Assembly: GCA_036403815.1 (NCBI GenBank) | Contig: DASWQH010000017.1 | Span: 10,379 to 74,378, forward strand | Origin: JACVRN01 sp036403815 | GTDB taxonomy: Bacteria; Acidobacteriota; Blastocatellia; Pyrinomonadales; Pyrinomonadaceae | DNA: 64,000 bases | Direction of reading: 5' to 3' | In this document: in pieces, positions 8,761 through 16,782 of the stretch | Position numbering within the stretch: position 1 is the first letter of the stretch | Layout of the letters: the number at the start of each line of letters is the position of its first letter | The notes under the pieces: model-generated | What the model saw: only the letters and a program-made list of their open reading frames with translations | Database searches by the model: none | Told to the model about the DNA's origin: nothing | Made by a program: the position numbers and the translations under genes

Positions 8761-10236
8761 ATGACTACTCGTCGTGATTTTCTTAAAACCTTTTTCGCAG
8801 GCGGGGCAGCCGCGCTCATCGCACAGCGATTACTGACTAATGAAACGGCATTCGGAAATGTCGTTCCATTGTTAAGCTCAAATTATTCTGGGACTGATGC
8901 GTGGGCGCAAGTGCCGTTGATTTTGAAGCGCATCAAGCCGCCTACCTTCCCCAAGCGAGATTTCGACATCACGCGCTTCGGCGCAGTCGGTGACGGCCAA
9001 AGGGATTGCACTGAAAGCTTTCGCAAAGCCATCGACGCGTGCAACAAAGCGGGCGGCGGGCGTGTAGTCGTGCCCGCAGGCTCATTTCTGACGGGCGCGA
9101 TTCATCTTAAAAGCAACGTTAACCTTCATGTGACAAAGGGCGCGACCCTGAAGTTCAGCCAGGAGCCGCGCCATTACCTGCCGCTCGTCTTTACTCGCTG
9201 GGAAGGGATGGAGTTGATGAACTACTCTCCCTTCATCTACGCCTTCGAACAGGAGAATATAGCCATCACGGGCGAGGGTACTCTTGACGGCCAGTCAGAT
9301 AACACGCACTGGTGGCCTTGGAACGGAAAACCCAGCTACGGTTGGCAGAAGGGCGACCCTGACCAGAAGAAGGCGCGCAGTGCGCTTGGGGAGATGGTTG
9401 AACGCGGCACGCCGGTCAGTGAAAGAAAATTCGGCGAAGGCTCATATCTTCGGCCTCAGTTCATACAGCCCTACCGCTCCAGGAACATTCTCATCGAAGG
9501 CGTAACCATCAAAAACTCTCCCATGTGGGAGATTCACCCAGTACTTTGCACGAACGTCACTGTGCGCGGGGTGAAGATTGCAAGCCACGGCCCGAACAAC
9601 GACGGCTGCGACCCTGAGTCCTGCACGGATGTGCTTATTAAGGATTGCGAGTTCGATACGGGCGACGACTGCATTGCCATCAAGTCAGGGCGCAACGCTG
9701 ACGGGCGCAGGCTTAATGCGCCGTCTCAAAACATCATCATTCAGAATTGTATTATGAAGGACGGGCACGGCGGCATCACTGTGGGGAGCGAAATATCGGG
9801 CGGCGTGCGCAACGTCTTTGCCGAGAATTGCCGTCTCGATAGCCCTAACCTGGATACGGCTTTGCGCGTCAAGAACAACCGTATGCGCGGCGGTCTACTG
9901 GAAAATCTCTACTTCAGGAACATTGAAGTTGGACAGGTCGCGAAAGCTGTCATCACCATAGATTTCAATTACGAGGAGGGCGAGAAAGGGCAGTTCACGC
10001 CCGTCGTGCGCAACTTCGTAGTCAATGATCTCAGGAGCGGGACGAGCAAGCACGCACTGGACGTGCAGGGATTCCAGCAAGCGCCCATCTACAACCTACA
10101 GCTTAAGGATTGTTCCTTCGACAAGGTGTCAGAGCCTAGCATCATCAGGAATGTAGAGGGCTTGAGCTTCAGCAACGTGCGCGTTAATGGCAAGCTCATA
10201 GAGAGCGGGACGCAAAGCTCTACAGTCAAGGCGTGA
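8761..10236 (+). CDS. GH28 polygalacturonase (exo- or rhamnogalacturonan-type)
   Basis: 491 residues. The N-terminus TTRRDFLKTFFAGG is a twin-arginine signal. A right-handed beta-helix starts at about residue 68 (FDITRFGAVGDGQRDCT). The GH28 active-site set is complete: NND at 279-281, GDD at 301-303, GHG at 335-337 and RVK at 369-371; the aspartates are the catalytic acids. GH28 enzymes hydrolyse galacturonic-acid linkages in homogalacturonan or rhamnogalacturonan; the exact specificity cannot be read here. It lies in a likely operon between the pectate lyase and, 22 bp downstream, the acetylesterase. ATG 8761 follows a purine-rich AAGAGAGAT. Confidence 0.9.
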   Translation: MTTRRDFLKTFFAGGAAALIAQRLLTNETAFGNVVPLLSSNYSGTDAWAQVPLILKRIKPPTFPKRDFDITRFGAVGDGQRDCTESFRKAIDACNKAGGGRVVVPAGSFLTGAIHLKSNVNLHVTKGATLKFSQEPRHYLPLVFTRWEGMELMNYSPFIYAFEQENIAITGEGTLDGQSDNTHWWPWNGKPSYGWQKGDPDQKKARSALGEMVERGTPVSERKFGEGSYLRPQFIQPYRSRNILIEGVTIKNSPMWEIHPVLCTNVTVRGVKIASHGPNNDGCDPESCTDVLIKDCEFDTGDDCIAIKSGRNADGRRLNAPSQNIIIQNCIMKDGHGGITVGSEISGGVRNVFAENCRLDSPNLDTALRVKNNRMRGGLLENLYFRNIEVGQVAKAVITIDFNYEEGEKGQFTPVVRNFVVNDLRSGTSKHALDVQGFQQAPIYNLQLKDCSFDKVSEPSIIRNVEGLSFSNVRVNGKLIESGTQSSTVKA

Positions 10237-10258
10237 GTGAGATTAATCAGGAGAGTTG

Positions 10259-11092
10259 ATGCGAAGTTTAAGCATTCTGTTTGTGCTGTTTCTGTTTTCG
10301 GGCGCGGCTTACGGCAAAGAGCCAATCACGATTTACCTTGCGGGCGATTCGACGATGGCGCAGAAGCTTCCTGCAAAGCGTCCCGAAACCGGCTGGGGCG
10401 AAGAGCTGCAAAAGTTTTTCAAGGAAGGCACGGTCGTAGTTGATAACCGCGCGAAGAATGGCCGTAGCACGCGAACCTTCATAGCAGAAAAGCTCTGGCA
10501 GGGAATCGTCGAACGGCTCAAGGAAGGCGACTACGTTTTTATAGAGTTCGGCCACAACGACTCTTCAAAGGAAAAGACGGATCGCTATACGCCGCCCGAA
10601 GACTATCGCCGGAATCTCGTGCGATTCATAACAGAAGCGCGAGAGAAGGGAGCGATTCCCGTGCTGCTGACGCCGGTGATGCGAAGGCGCTTTGATAAGA
10701 ACGGGGATTTTCAAGACTCACACGGCGTCTACCCGGACATCGTCAGAGCGGTTGCGGCTGAATACAAAGTGGCTTTGATTGATATGCACCGCAAGAGCGA
10801 GCAGGTTATCAAGCAGTACGGCGTGGAAGAATCCAGAAAACTCTTCCTTCAGCTAAAGCCCGGCGAGAACAGTAACTATCCTAAAGGCGTGGAAGACAAT
10901 ACACACTTTTCGCCGCTCGGCGCTGAGGTTATGGCGAGGCTGGTTGTCGAAGGTATACGCGAGCAGAAACTCGGTTTAGCAAAATACCTGAGGAAGTCTA
11001 ATGGAAACGGCTCGCAGACAGAGTTAAAGCCAGCACGTCAGCAGCCAGCCTCAGCCATAAGAGCATCATTATTTAGTCTGCTTGGCGCGTAA
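10259..11092 (+). CDS. Rhamnogalacturonan acetylesterase-like SGNH hydrolase (CE12)
   Basis: About 277 residues with a signal peptide. SGNH blocks: GDS at residues 29-31 (AGDSTMAQ, catalytic Ser31), the NG block at AKNGRST, GHND at 99-102 and the C-terminal DNTHFSPLGA (catalytic Asp/His). The order and wording match rhamnogalacturonan acetylesterases, which remove acetyl groups from pectin backbones so that GH28 and lyases can act. ATG 10259 follows AGGAGAG; a TTG three bases earlier is less likely. Its last 24 bases overlap tail-to-tail with the convergent cupin gene. Confidence 0.87.
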   Translation: MRSLSILFVLFLFSGAAYGKEPITIYLAGDSTMAQKLPAKRPETGWGEELQKFFKEGTVVVDNRAKNGRSTRTFIAEKLWQGIVERLKEGDYVFIEFGHNDSSKEKTDRYTPPEDYRRNLVRFITEAREKGAIPVLLTPVMRRRFDKNGDFQDSHGVYPDIVRAVAAEYKVALIDMHRKSEQVIKQYGVEESRKLFLQLKPGENSNYPKGVEDNTHFSPLGAEVMARLVVEGIREQKLGLAKYLRKSNGNGSQTELKPARQQPASAIRASLFSLLGA

Positions 11093-11605
11093 TGGTTCAG
11101 CGAACACTTTGATTAAAATCATGGAGAAATCTTTGCCCGTTCGCTGGTGCGGTGTCCCGCGTGGGACGACTATCAGGTCGCCTTTCTTGATTTCAAAAGT
11201 TTGACCGCCGATGATGCGCGGGCTGCGCCATTCGCCGGGTTCGACTTCTCGCGGCGCATCCAGTTTCCCTCCGAGCGTGAGCGTGGCCGTGCCTTCAAGC
11301 ACATAGTAGACATCGTCGGAGGCATCGTGAAGTTCTGCATCTGCGGTCGGCCTGCTCTTGTCGTGCTGGACGGCCACGCGCAGTTGCATGCCCTGACCGC
11401 CGATTAATTCTTCGACCTTGTTACTGGGTTGAAGCCTGCGTTCCAGATCGCTCAGGGATTGCGCCGGGAGCACGACGAAGGGACGCGTAGGCGTCGTTGG
11501 CACACGCGCAGTCTGTGCGTTGCCGGACGACTGTGCGGATAAGCTGACTGACAGCGAGATTATAAGCAGCGTCAGTACGAAGGCTTGCTTTATATTCGTT
11601 AACAT
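11069..11605 (-). CDS. Secreted single-domain cupin protein
   Basis: About 178 residues from the preferred ATG at 11605, which begins a signal peptide (QAFVLTLLIISLSVSLSAQ); the frame extends upstream to 11638. The C-terminal half is a cupin_2 fold: DDVYYVLEGTATLTLGG is motif 1 and GDLIVVPRGTPHQ carries the motif 2 His. Such domains bind metal and sugars or act as isomerases or regulators. In this locus a role with uronate products in the periplasm is plausible but unproven. Overlaps the end of the acetylesterase gene by 24 bp, tail to tail. It probably forms a pair with the GH105 gene, which is encoded 77 bp upstream on the same strand. Confidence 0.75.
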   Translation of the reverse strand: MLTNIKQAFVLTLLIISLSVSLSAQSSGNAQTARVPTTPTRPFVVLPAQSLSDLERRLQPSNKVEELIGGQGMQLRVAVQHDKSRPTADAELHDASDDVYYVLEGTATLTLGGKLDAPREVEPGEWRSPRIIGGQTFEIKKGDLIVVPRGTPHQRTGKDFSMILIKVFAEPLRAKQTK

Positions 11606-11681
11606 AGCGGGCGTCATCCTCTTTCTACATTTGTCCATTCAAAGTTAATTGTTCGTCTTCATACGGCCTCGGTCAGCTGCA

Positions 11682-13610
11682 CTATTTTGATTTCGCTGGA
11701 GACTGTGCGATGAGCCAGAGGGTCAGGTCTCTTGCGGCTTTGAAGTTGTCGAATTCCGGGGGGAGTTTTCTCCCGTCCACGTACTCGTTATATAGCCAGG
11801 GGTCACCGACGGCGAAGACAGTGCCCTTGCCAAATTTAGTGACAGCCATAACCACATCATTCTTGTCCTGAATAATCGGCCTGGCAGGGGGCGCGATGGA
11901 GAGTGTGGAAATCTCTTTCAGATAAAGCTGCCGCGCCGTTTTGAAAATCGGGTTACCTTCTGCGACCGTAATCTTCCCGGCTGCGAAATCGTTTCCCTGC
12001 ACGCGATTCCGGCTGTCCAGTTTGAACTCTATGCCGAACTGTTTAGCCAGCCGGTTGAAATGACCGAACTCCGCGTTGCCGACATCGTTGCCCATCAGAA
12101 CCAGCACTCCGCCGCGCCTGACCCAAGCTGAGATAGCTTTTATGTGCGCTTCTTCTATGAACTTCGGATTATCATTCTCTTCTTTGGTGTCCGGGTCAAC
12201 GATAATGTAGATGTCCGTCTTCTTTAGATTCGCTTGCGTCGGCGCTTCACTGAGGGCTTCTGTTTTGACGCCGAAATTTCTGAAGATATTTCCCCACAGA
12301 GAGAAACCGCTGTTGGGCAGCTCCTCCCACTTGTAGTGATATGGAACCGCCCGCCCCACAGCATCCTTTTTAACTTCGCTGTTGAAGTAATAGTCGAGCG
12401 TGACGGTCAGCCCCAGACCTCTCGCACGGCTCGCTGCAATCTCCATTTCGTTCGCCGCCATAAGAAATGCGCCGACGCCTTTCGGGTCGTTAGTCACCAC
12501 CTTTTCACTTATGTAGTATTGATAGCTTCCATCTCTGTAAGGAGTGCCGCCAAGCCCCGCGACACTGACCGTGCCCTTTAGATTGACCTGCCCCTCGGCT
12601 CTGGCCTCTATGAAATGGGCTTTGATTCCGTCATAGCCCCTTTGAGCGACTTTGAGATATGAGGCGGGCAGATACCCCTGTCGAACACCTTTGGCTAACG
12701 CATAGACGAACATAGAAGAGGCAGAGGATTCAAAGTAATTTCCTTCAGCGCCGCCCTTATCAAGCACCTGATACCAGAGTCCGGATTTAGGCTCCTGATA
12801 TTTCGACACGGCTGCCGCCAGGCGATTCAGGATTGCAACGAGCGCGTCTCTCTGCGGATGATTTCTTGGAAAGTAGTCCAGAGTATCTACCAGAGCCATC
12901 GCGTACCAGCCCATCGCGCGCCCCCAGAAGTTAGGAGAGCATCCCGTTTGAGCGTCAGCCCAGCGCTGCTTTCTGGATTCATCCCAGCCGTGATAGAGCA
13001 GTCCCGTTTTCGCATCTCTTGCATGCAACTCCATCAGCACGAATTGCTTTGCTATGTCGTCAAAAGCAGTTGGCTCATTAAAGGTGGCGGCGTACTCTGC
13101 GTAAAATGGCTCCCCCATGTAGAGGCCGTCTAGCCACATTTGTGACGGGTATATCTTCTTATGCCAGAAGCCGCCCTCTGACGTGCGCGGATGATTCTTT
13201 AACTGCTCTCGCAAGAGTGCCGCTGCTTTCCTGTATTTCTCCTTGCCCGTCACTTTGTAGAGCAGCAGCAGTATCCTTCCATTCAACACATTATCAATGT
13301 TGTAGTCTTCCAGCTTATATGTGCGAATCGTCCCGTCTTCGCTTACGAAACGATCCATGCCCTGCTGCATATAATTGAAATATCTACCGTCGCCCGTCGT
13401 CAACCAGACGCCTTCGATGCCCTTGAGCAGAACACCCTGATCGTAAGTCCATTTCAAAGGCTTGTCGGGGTCTGTCACGAGCGAGTCTTTCCAGATAGTC
13501 ATCACGGTCGAGGCCATGCTTTCCGATAGCTGCCCCGTCTGCCCGAAGGCCGGACTCATAAATGCAGTTAACAGAAACGAGAAGAGAATGGATCGAGCAA
13601 GGGTTTTCAC
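11682..13610 (-). CDS. GH105 unsaturated rhamnogalacturonyl hydrolase with extra C-terminal domain
   Basis: 642 residues with a signal peptide. Residues about 30-400 form the GH105/GH88 (alpha/alpha)6 barrel: KWTYDQGVLLKG, NIDNVLNGRIL, MWLDGLYMGEPFYAEYA with the catalytic Asp161, and GCSPNFWGRAMGWYAMAL. These enzymes hydrate the 4,5-unsaturated uronyl residue left by pectate lyases and release it. Residues about 450-640 form a second domain (IYIIVDPDTKEENDNP, GGVLVLMGNDVGNAEF, KGTVFAVGDPWLYNEY) resembling the glutamine-amidotransferase-like DUF4350 fold, which is not part of the usual ~370-residue YteR-type enzyme. Its substrate supply is the PL10 lyase nearby. Confidence 0.87.
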   Translation of the reverse strand: MKTLARSILFSFLLTAFMSPAFGQTGQLSESMASTVMTIWKDSLVTDPDKPLKWTYDQGVLLKGIEGVWLTTGDGRYFNYMQQGMDRFVSEDGTIRTYKLEDYNIDNVLNGRILLLLYKVTGKEKYRKAAALLREQLKNHPRTSEGGFWHKKIYPSQMWLDGLYMGEPFYAEYAATFNEPTAFDDIAKQFVLMELHARDAKTGLLYHGWDESRKQRWADAQTGCSPNFWGRAMGWYAMALVDTLDYFPRNHPQRDALVAILNRLAAAVSKYQEPKSGLWYQVLDKGGAEGNYFESSASSMFVYALAKGVRQGYLPASYLKVAQRGYDGIKAHFIEARAEGQVNLKGTVSVAGLGGTPYRDGSYQYYISEKVVTNDPKGVGAFLMAANEMEIAASRARGLGLTVTLDYYFNSEVKKDAVGRAVPYHYKWEELPNSGFSLWGNIFRNFGVKTEALSEAPTQANLKKTDIYIIVDPDTKEENDNPKFIEEAHIKAISAWVRRGGVLVLMGNDVGNAEFGHFNRLAKQFGIEFKLDSRNRVQGNDFAAGKITVAEGNPIFKTARQLYLKEISTLSIAPPARPIIQDKNDVVMAVTKFGKGTVFAVGDPWLYNEYVDGRKLPPEFDNFKAARDLTLWLIAQSPAKSK

Positions 13611-13818
13611 TTAGATACTCCTCCGTAATCAATAAAGCCGTATCGTTATTAATAAGCTGTCAGCAAATAAATAGCGCAGGGCGCGATACTTGAGCACTGG
13701 CTTAGCACTACAGCATCAAGACAGACCTTCCATTCTTTAGCTTGAGCATTTAGCCATTAACCAATCCTCTTTGGAAAAGTCTGAGCAATTTCAAGACAGA
13801 TATAACAACTTGATAAAA

Positions 13819-13829
13819 TGGTTACACCT
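13819..13829. promoter_or_regulatory. Candidate operator TGGTTACACCT
   Basis: One mismatch to TGGTNNNACCA, 154 bp upstream of the GntR start codon in the 13611-13982 gap between the divergent GH105 and gntR genes. No other gene is supported in that gap. Confidence 0.4.
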
Positions 13830-13978
13830 TTATGAGCTGCTGCGAAAACAAATAGTTCGACAACGCCTTGGAAAATAGTTAAAATGAACTGATTAACAAG
13901 AACGGCGCTGGAAACAACAGTAATGCCTGAAACGTGCGCCTGATAATTTTGGTCAAAAAGATTCTTTAATGGTACAAA

Positions 13979-13989
13979 TGGTATGACCG
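13979..13989. promoter_or_regulatory. Candidate operator TGGTATGACCG over the gntR start codon
   Basis: TGGT-ATG-ACCG: the central triplet is the ATG of the GntR gene. The reverse complement of its TGGTATGACC core also occurs at 23484-23493 upstream of the SDR/uxaA divergent genes. No Shine-Dalgarno precedes the ATG. A possible -10 TACAAA (13973-13978) and -35 TTGGTC would give a leaderless mRNA, with the operator on the transcription start. Confidence 0.45.
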
Positions 13990-14771
13990 ATTTAAATAGT
14001 GATATCTTCAAAACGATTGACCCGGATCGGCGTGGGACGACCTCTGAAGAGGTCATCTCGCAGCTTCGGGAGATGATTCATCGCGGCGACCTACGGCCTG
14101 GAGACAGGTTGCCGCCGGAACGTGACCTGGCAAAAATGCTGGGGGTGAGCCGCCCGACGCTTCGTGCTGGAATACGCTCGCTCGCAGCCGTCGGCGTCCT
14201 TCAATCAAGACAAGGCGCAGGTACGTTCGTAGTGAAATCCGAGGGGCCGCCCTCTCTGGACAGCAGCCCCTTACGCCTGATGGCATCGCTGCATGGTTTC
14301 ACCCCAAGCGAAATGTTCGAGGCGCGACAGTCGCTGGAGATGGCCGTCGCCGGGCTTGCAGCCGAGCGCGCGACCGGCGATCAACAGGCGACGATGTCCG
14401 AAGAGATAGCAGGCATGTACGCCTCGCTTGATGACCCGGAACAGTTCCTGGTTCATGACATGCGCTTTCATCAAACGGTGGCCGCCGCTTCTGGAAATCG
14501 AATCCTGACATCGCTAATGAATATGGTGGCAACGATTCTCTTCGACGTGCGGCGCAAGACGGTCAAACGCGCGCGCGACCTGAAGGAATCCGCGCAGATG
14601 CACAGGCAGATTTATCGAGCCATACGCGAGCGAAATCCTGACGCCGCAAGTAACGCCATGCGCGATCACCTGATGCTCGCGCAAAAGGCGCAGGAATCGG
14701 AAGAGGCGTTGGATGAAGCCGTAGGAGTAGCTTCTAACAACGGCTCTGACCGTGACAGTGCTAGCCAGTAA
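13983..14771 (+). CDS. GntR family regulator, FadR/FCD subfamily
   Basis: 262 residues. N-terminal winged helix at about 18-85 (TSEEVISQLREMI, LPPERDLAKMLGVSRPTLR, GAGTFVV). C-terminal FCD domain at about 105-240, with the metal/ligand histidine set DMRFH, MHRQI and RDHL typical of acid-sensing FCD proteins. Family members in uronate loci (UxuR, ExuR type) bind galacturonate or glucuronate intermediates and derepress catabolic genes. The position inside the pectin locus and matching dyads at 3244, 3477, 13819, 13979, 23483 and 23657 support the same job here. A hairpin terminator follows. Confidence 0.88.
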   Translation: MTDLNSDIFKTIDPDRRGTTSEEVISQLREMIHRGDLRPGDRLPPERDLAKMLGVSRPTLRAGIRSLAAVGVLQSRQGAGTFVVKSEGPPSLDSSPLRLMASLHGFTPSEMFEARQSLEMAVAGLAAERATGDQQATMSEEIAGMYASLDDPEQFLVHDMRFHQTVAAASGNRILTSLMNMVATILFDVRRKTVKRARDLKESAQMHRQIYRAIRERNPDAASNAMRDHLMLAQKAQESEEALDEAVGVASNNGSDRDSASQ

Positions 14772-14802
14772 ACACTCGCTAATTAAGTATGAAGACAAAC
14801 AT

Positions 14803-14836
14803 GAAGAGTCGGGCGAAAGTTTTCGCGCGGCTCTTT
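14803..14836 (+). terminator. Hairpin terminator after gntR
   Basis: AAGAGTCGGGCGAAA pairs imperfectly with TTTCGCGCGGCTCTTTT around a two-base loop and ends in a T run, 32 bp after the gntR stop codon. Confidence 0.6.
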
Positions 14837-14955
14837 TAGTTTACCCATGAACTAAGTTTAAGACTCGACCTGCTTGAACTCAGCAAAGCACATCCGTTTT
14901 ATTCAGTTGTCAAAGACCATGTTGCGCGGCTTTAACGCCCGCTTTCTTGATCTGT

Positions 14956-15942
14956 TTAGTCGGCAGTCGCAGCATCGGCACGGTCAGCGCAGATGTGGCG
15001 CATGGCATCCGCCGCCATGTTGAAGGCTAGGTTAATCGAGCCTCCCTTTTTTCCAGCGCTCAAATCACCAATCAGGTACAGACCCGGAATGCTCGTCTCA
15101 TATCCACGCTTGATGACGGGCGCATCGCCTTCAAAAGCAATCCCGACCGCTTTCAGAAAGTTTGTAGGAGTTGTCCCGCCCAGCGCATAGATGATGTGAT
15201 CGAAAGTCTCTGCGGGAAAGTGTGTCTCCTTAAAGTTGACTCTGGCATGTCCCCCTGCATTCTCTAAACTTGCGACATTGCTGCCGCGCAGGATTCGCAC
15301 CTGTCCTCTTTTTTCAAGCGCCATCAGGCTCTCGTGATTGACCTGATTGAGACGAGCGAATTCCTTGCCACGGTAAGAGAGCGTGACGCGATTTTCCTGC
15401 TGCACCAGATATTGACAGTACTCTGAGGCAGTGTCTCCGCCTCCGACCACCAGGCAGTTTTCATCACTCAACTCGACGGAAGTGATGTCGAAGTGAACTC
15501 TGCTTTTTAGCTGGACGGGAATCGGATAATCCGGCTTATTGGGTTTATCAAGGATGCCTATAGCGATGACGCAACGGCGAGTTTCGTACGAGCCTGCTGA
15601 TGTATCTACTTCAAAATCTCCATTCGCCAGAGGCCGTATGGCGTTTACCGCTTCGTTGTAGTGGACGGCCAATGCGTACTGTTCAATCGTGCGATCAAGG
15701 TAGGTGAGCGTCTCTTCTTTCGTCATGTCAGAGATACACATGACCCCTGTACAGATCGCTTCGATGCCTTTGTAGTTGGCAAGAACTGCCTTGGCTTCAG
15801 GGTAGAATTTGCGAATCGCCCAGGAGTGTGCCTGCCCCTTCTCCAGAATCAGGAGTTGTTCGGGCGCGATGCCCACGTTTCTGGCTTCAGCCGCCATGCT
15901 GATGCCCGCTGGCCCTGCCCCTATAATAATCAGTTCGTACAT
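14956..15942 (-). CDS. FAD/NAD(P)-dependent oxidoreductase, YpdA/thioredoxin-reductase-like
   Basis: About 328 residues from the ATG at 15942 (MYELIIIGAGPAG); an upstream in-frame start at 15978 would add a non-homologous leader. Two dinucleotide folds: GAGPAGISMAAEA at the N-terminus for FAD and VVGGGDTASEY in the middle for NAD(P)H. The C-terminal GLYLIGDLSAGKKGGS is the second FAD contact. There is no CxxC redox pair, which points away from true thioredoxin reductase and towards YpdA (bacillithiol disulfide reductase) or ferredoxin-NADP reductase relatives. It is the last gene of the long minus-strand run; why it sits with uronate genes is unclear. Confidence 0.75.
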   Translation of the reverse strand: MYELIIIGAGPAGISMAAEARNVGIAPEQLLILEKGQAHSWAIRKFYPEAKAVLANYKGIEAICTGVMCISDMTKEETLTYLDRTIEQYALAVHYNEAVNAIRPLANGDFEVDTSAGSYETRRCVIAIGILDKPNKPDYPIPVQLKSRVHFDITSVELSDENCLVVGGGDTASEYCQYLVQQENRVTLSYRGKEFARLNQVNHESLMALEKRGQVRILRGSNVASLENAGGHARVNFKETHFPAETFDHIIYALGGTTPTNFLKAVGIAFEGDAPVIKRGYETSIPGLYLIGDLSAGKKGGSINLAFNMAADAMRHICADRADAATAD

Positions 15943-15966
15943 CCTCTTAATCCTTGTAATAAGGGG

Positions 15967-16016
15967 GCGATGAATCACGAGTCGTAAGTAAAAGCTCTTT
16001 TACTCATCACTCATCG
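15967..16016. repeat. Hairpin between eda and the oxidoreductase gene
   Basis: Inner arms AGTAAAAG/CTTTTACT (15987-16004) and outer arms GCGATGA/TCATCGC, made of short repeated words. It may be an attenuator between the two genes. Confidence 0.5.
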
Positions 16017-16022
16017 CTTTGC

Positions 16023-16691
16023 TTACGCTTTAGCTTCGGCTAACCCTAGGCGTGCTTCGCGCACTGCCGCTACATAGGAGCGCGCGGCGGCTGTCACCTT
16101 TTCAGATTGCCCTGCGCGGATGGCCTTCGTATCAACGAGGTCTGCCCCGACGCCGAGTGCGAATGCCCCCGCTTCTATGAACTCCCGTGCGGTTGCAAGC
16201 GACACTCCACCGGTCGGAATCAGCTCTATCTGCGGCAGCGGAGCCTTGAGTGCTTTCAGGTATTTCGCGCCGCCGAGGGCACCACAGGGGAAGACCTTAA
16301 CGAGGTCAGCGCCAGCCTGCCACGCGGTCACAACTTCTGTGGGCGTCAACGCGCCCGGCATGACGGCGATTGAATAGCGGCGGCACATCTCTATCGTGTC
16401 TAGATTGAGCGCAGGGCTGACGACGAAGCTTGCTCCCGCGAGAATACATGCCCGCGCGGTCTCAGCATCCAGCACCGTTCCTGCGCCGACTACTACCTCT
16501 GAGCCGTAGCGGTCGGCCACCTGTTCGATAACTTTCACGGCGCGCGGCACGGTCATAGTAATTTCCAGAACGGGAACGCCGCCCGCGCAGATTGCTTCAA
16601 TGACCTGCATGGCTTCTTCGTTTGAGGAGGCGCGAACCACAGGCACGACGCCAATTTCCCCGACGCGCTTTAACACTTCCTGTTTATTCAT
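16023..16691 (-). CDS. eda: 2-dehydro-3-deoxy-phosphogluconate aldolase (KDPG/KHG aldolase)
   Basis: 222 residues from ATG 16691, preceded by GGGAGAG; a GTG two codons upstream is less likely. A class I aldolase barrel: Glu43 in LEITMT and the Schiff-base lysine Lys132 in DLVKVFPCGALGG, with IPTGGVSLATAREF forming the phosphate site. It cleaves KDPG to pyruvate and glyceraldehyde-3-phosphate, the last step of the galacturonate (Ashwell) route. It works directly after KDG kinase, encoded upstream on the same strand with the bisphosphatase gene between them. Confidence 0.9.
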   Translation of the reverse strand: MNKQEVLKRVGEIGVVPVVRASSNEEAMQVIEAICAGGVPVLEITMTVPRAVKVIEQVADRYGSEVVVGAGTVLDAETARACILAGASFVVSPALNLDTIEMCRRYSIAVMPGALTPTEVVTAWQAGADLVKVFPCGALGGAKYLKALKAPLPQIELIPTGGVSLATAREFIEAGAFALGVGADLVDTKAIRAGQSEKVTAAARSYVAAVREARLGLAEAKA

Positions 16692-16782
16692 ACACACACT
16701 CTCCCAGCCGTACTTGTGTTTGTCCGCTTAACTGAAACTGTAATCTAAAAAATATTCGGTCGCTCAAAAAAGCCCGCACGCT

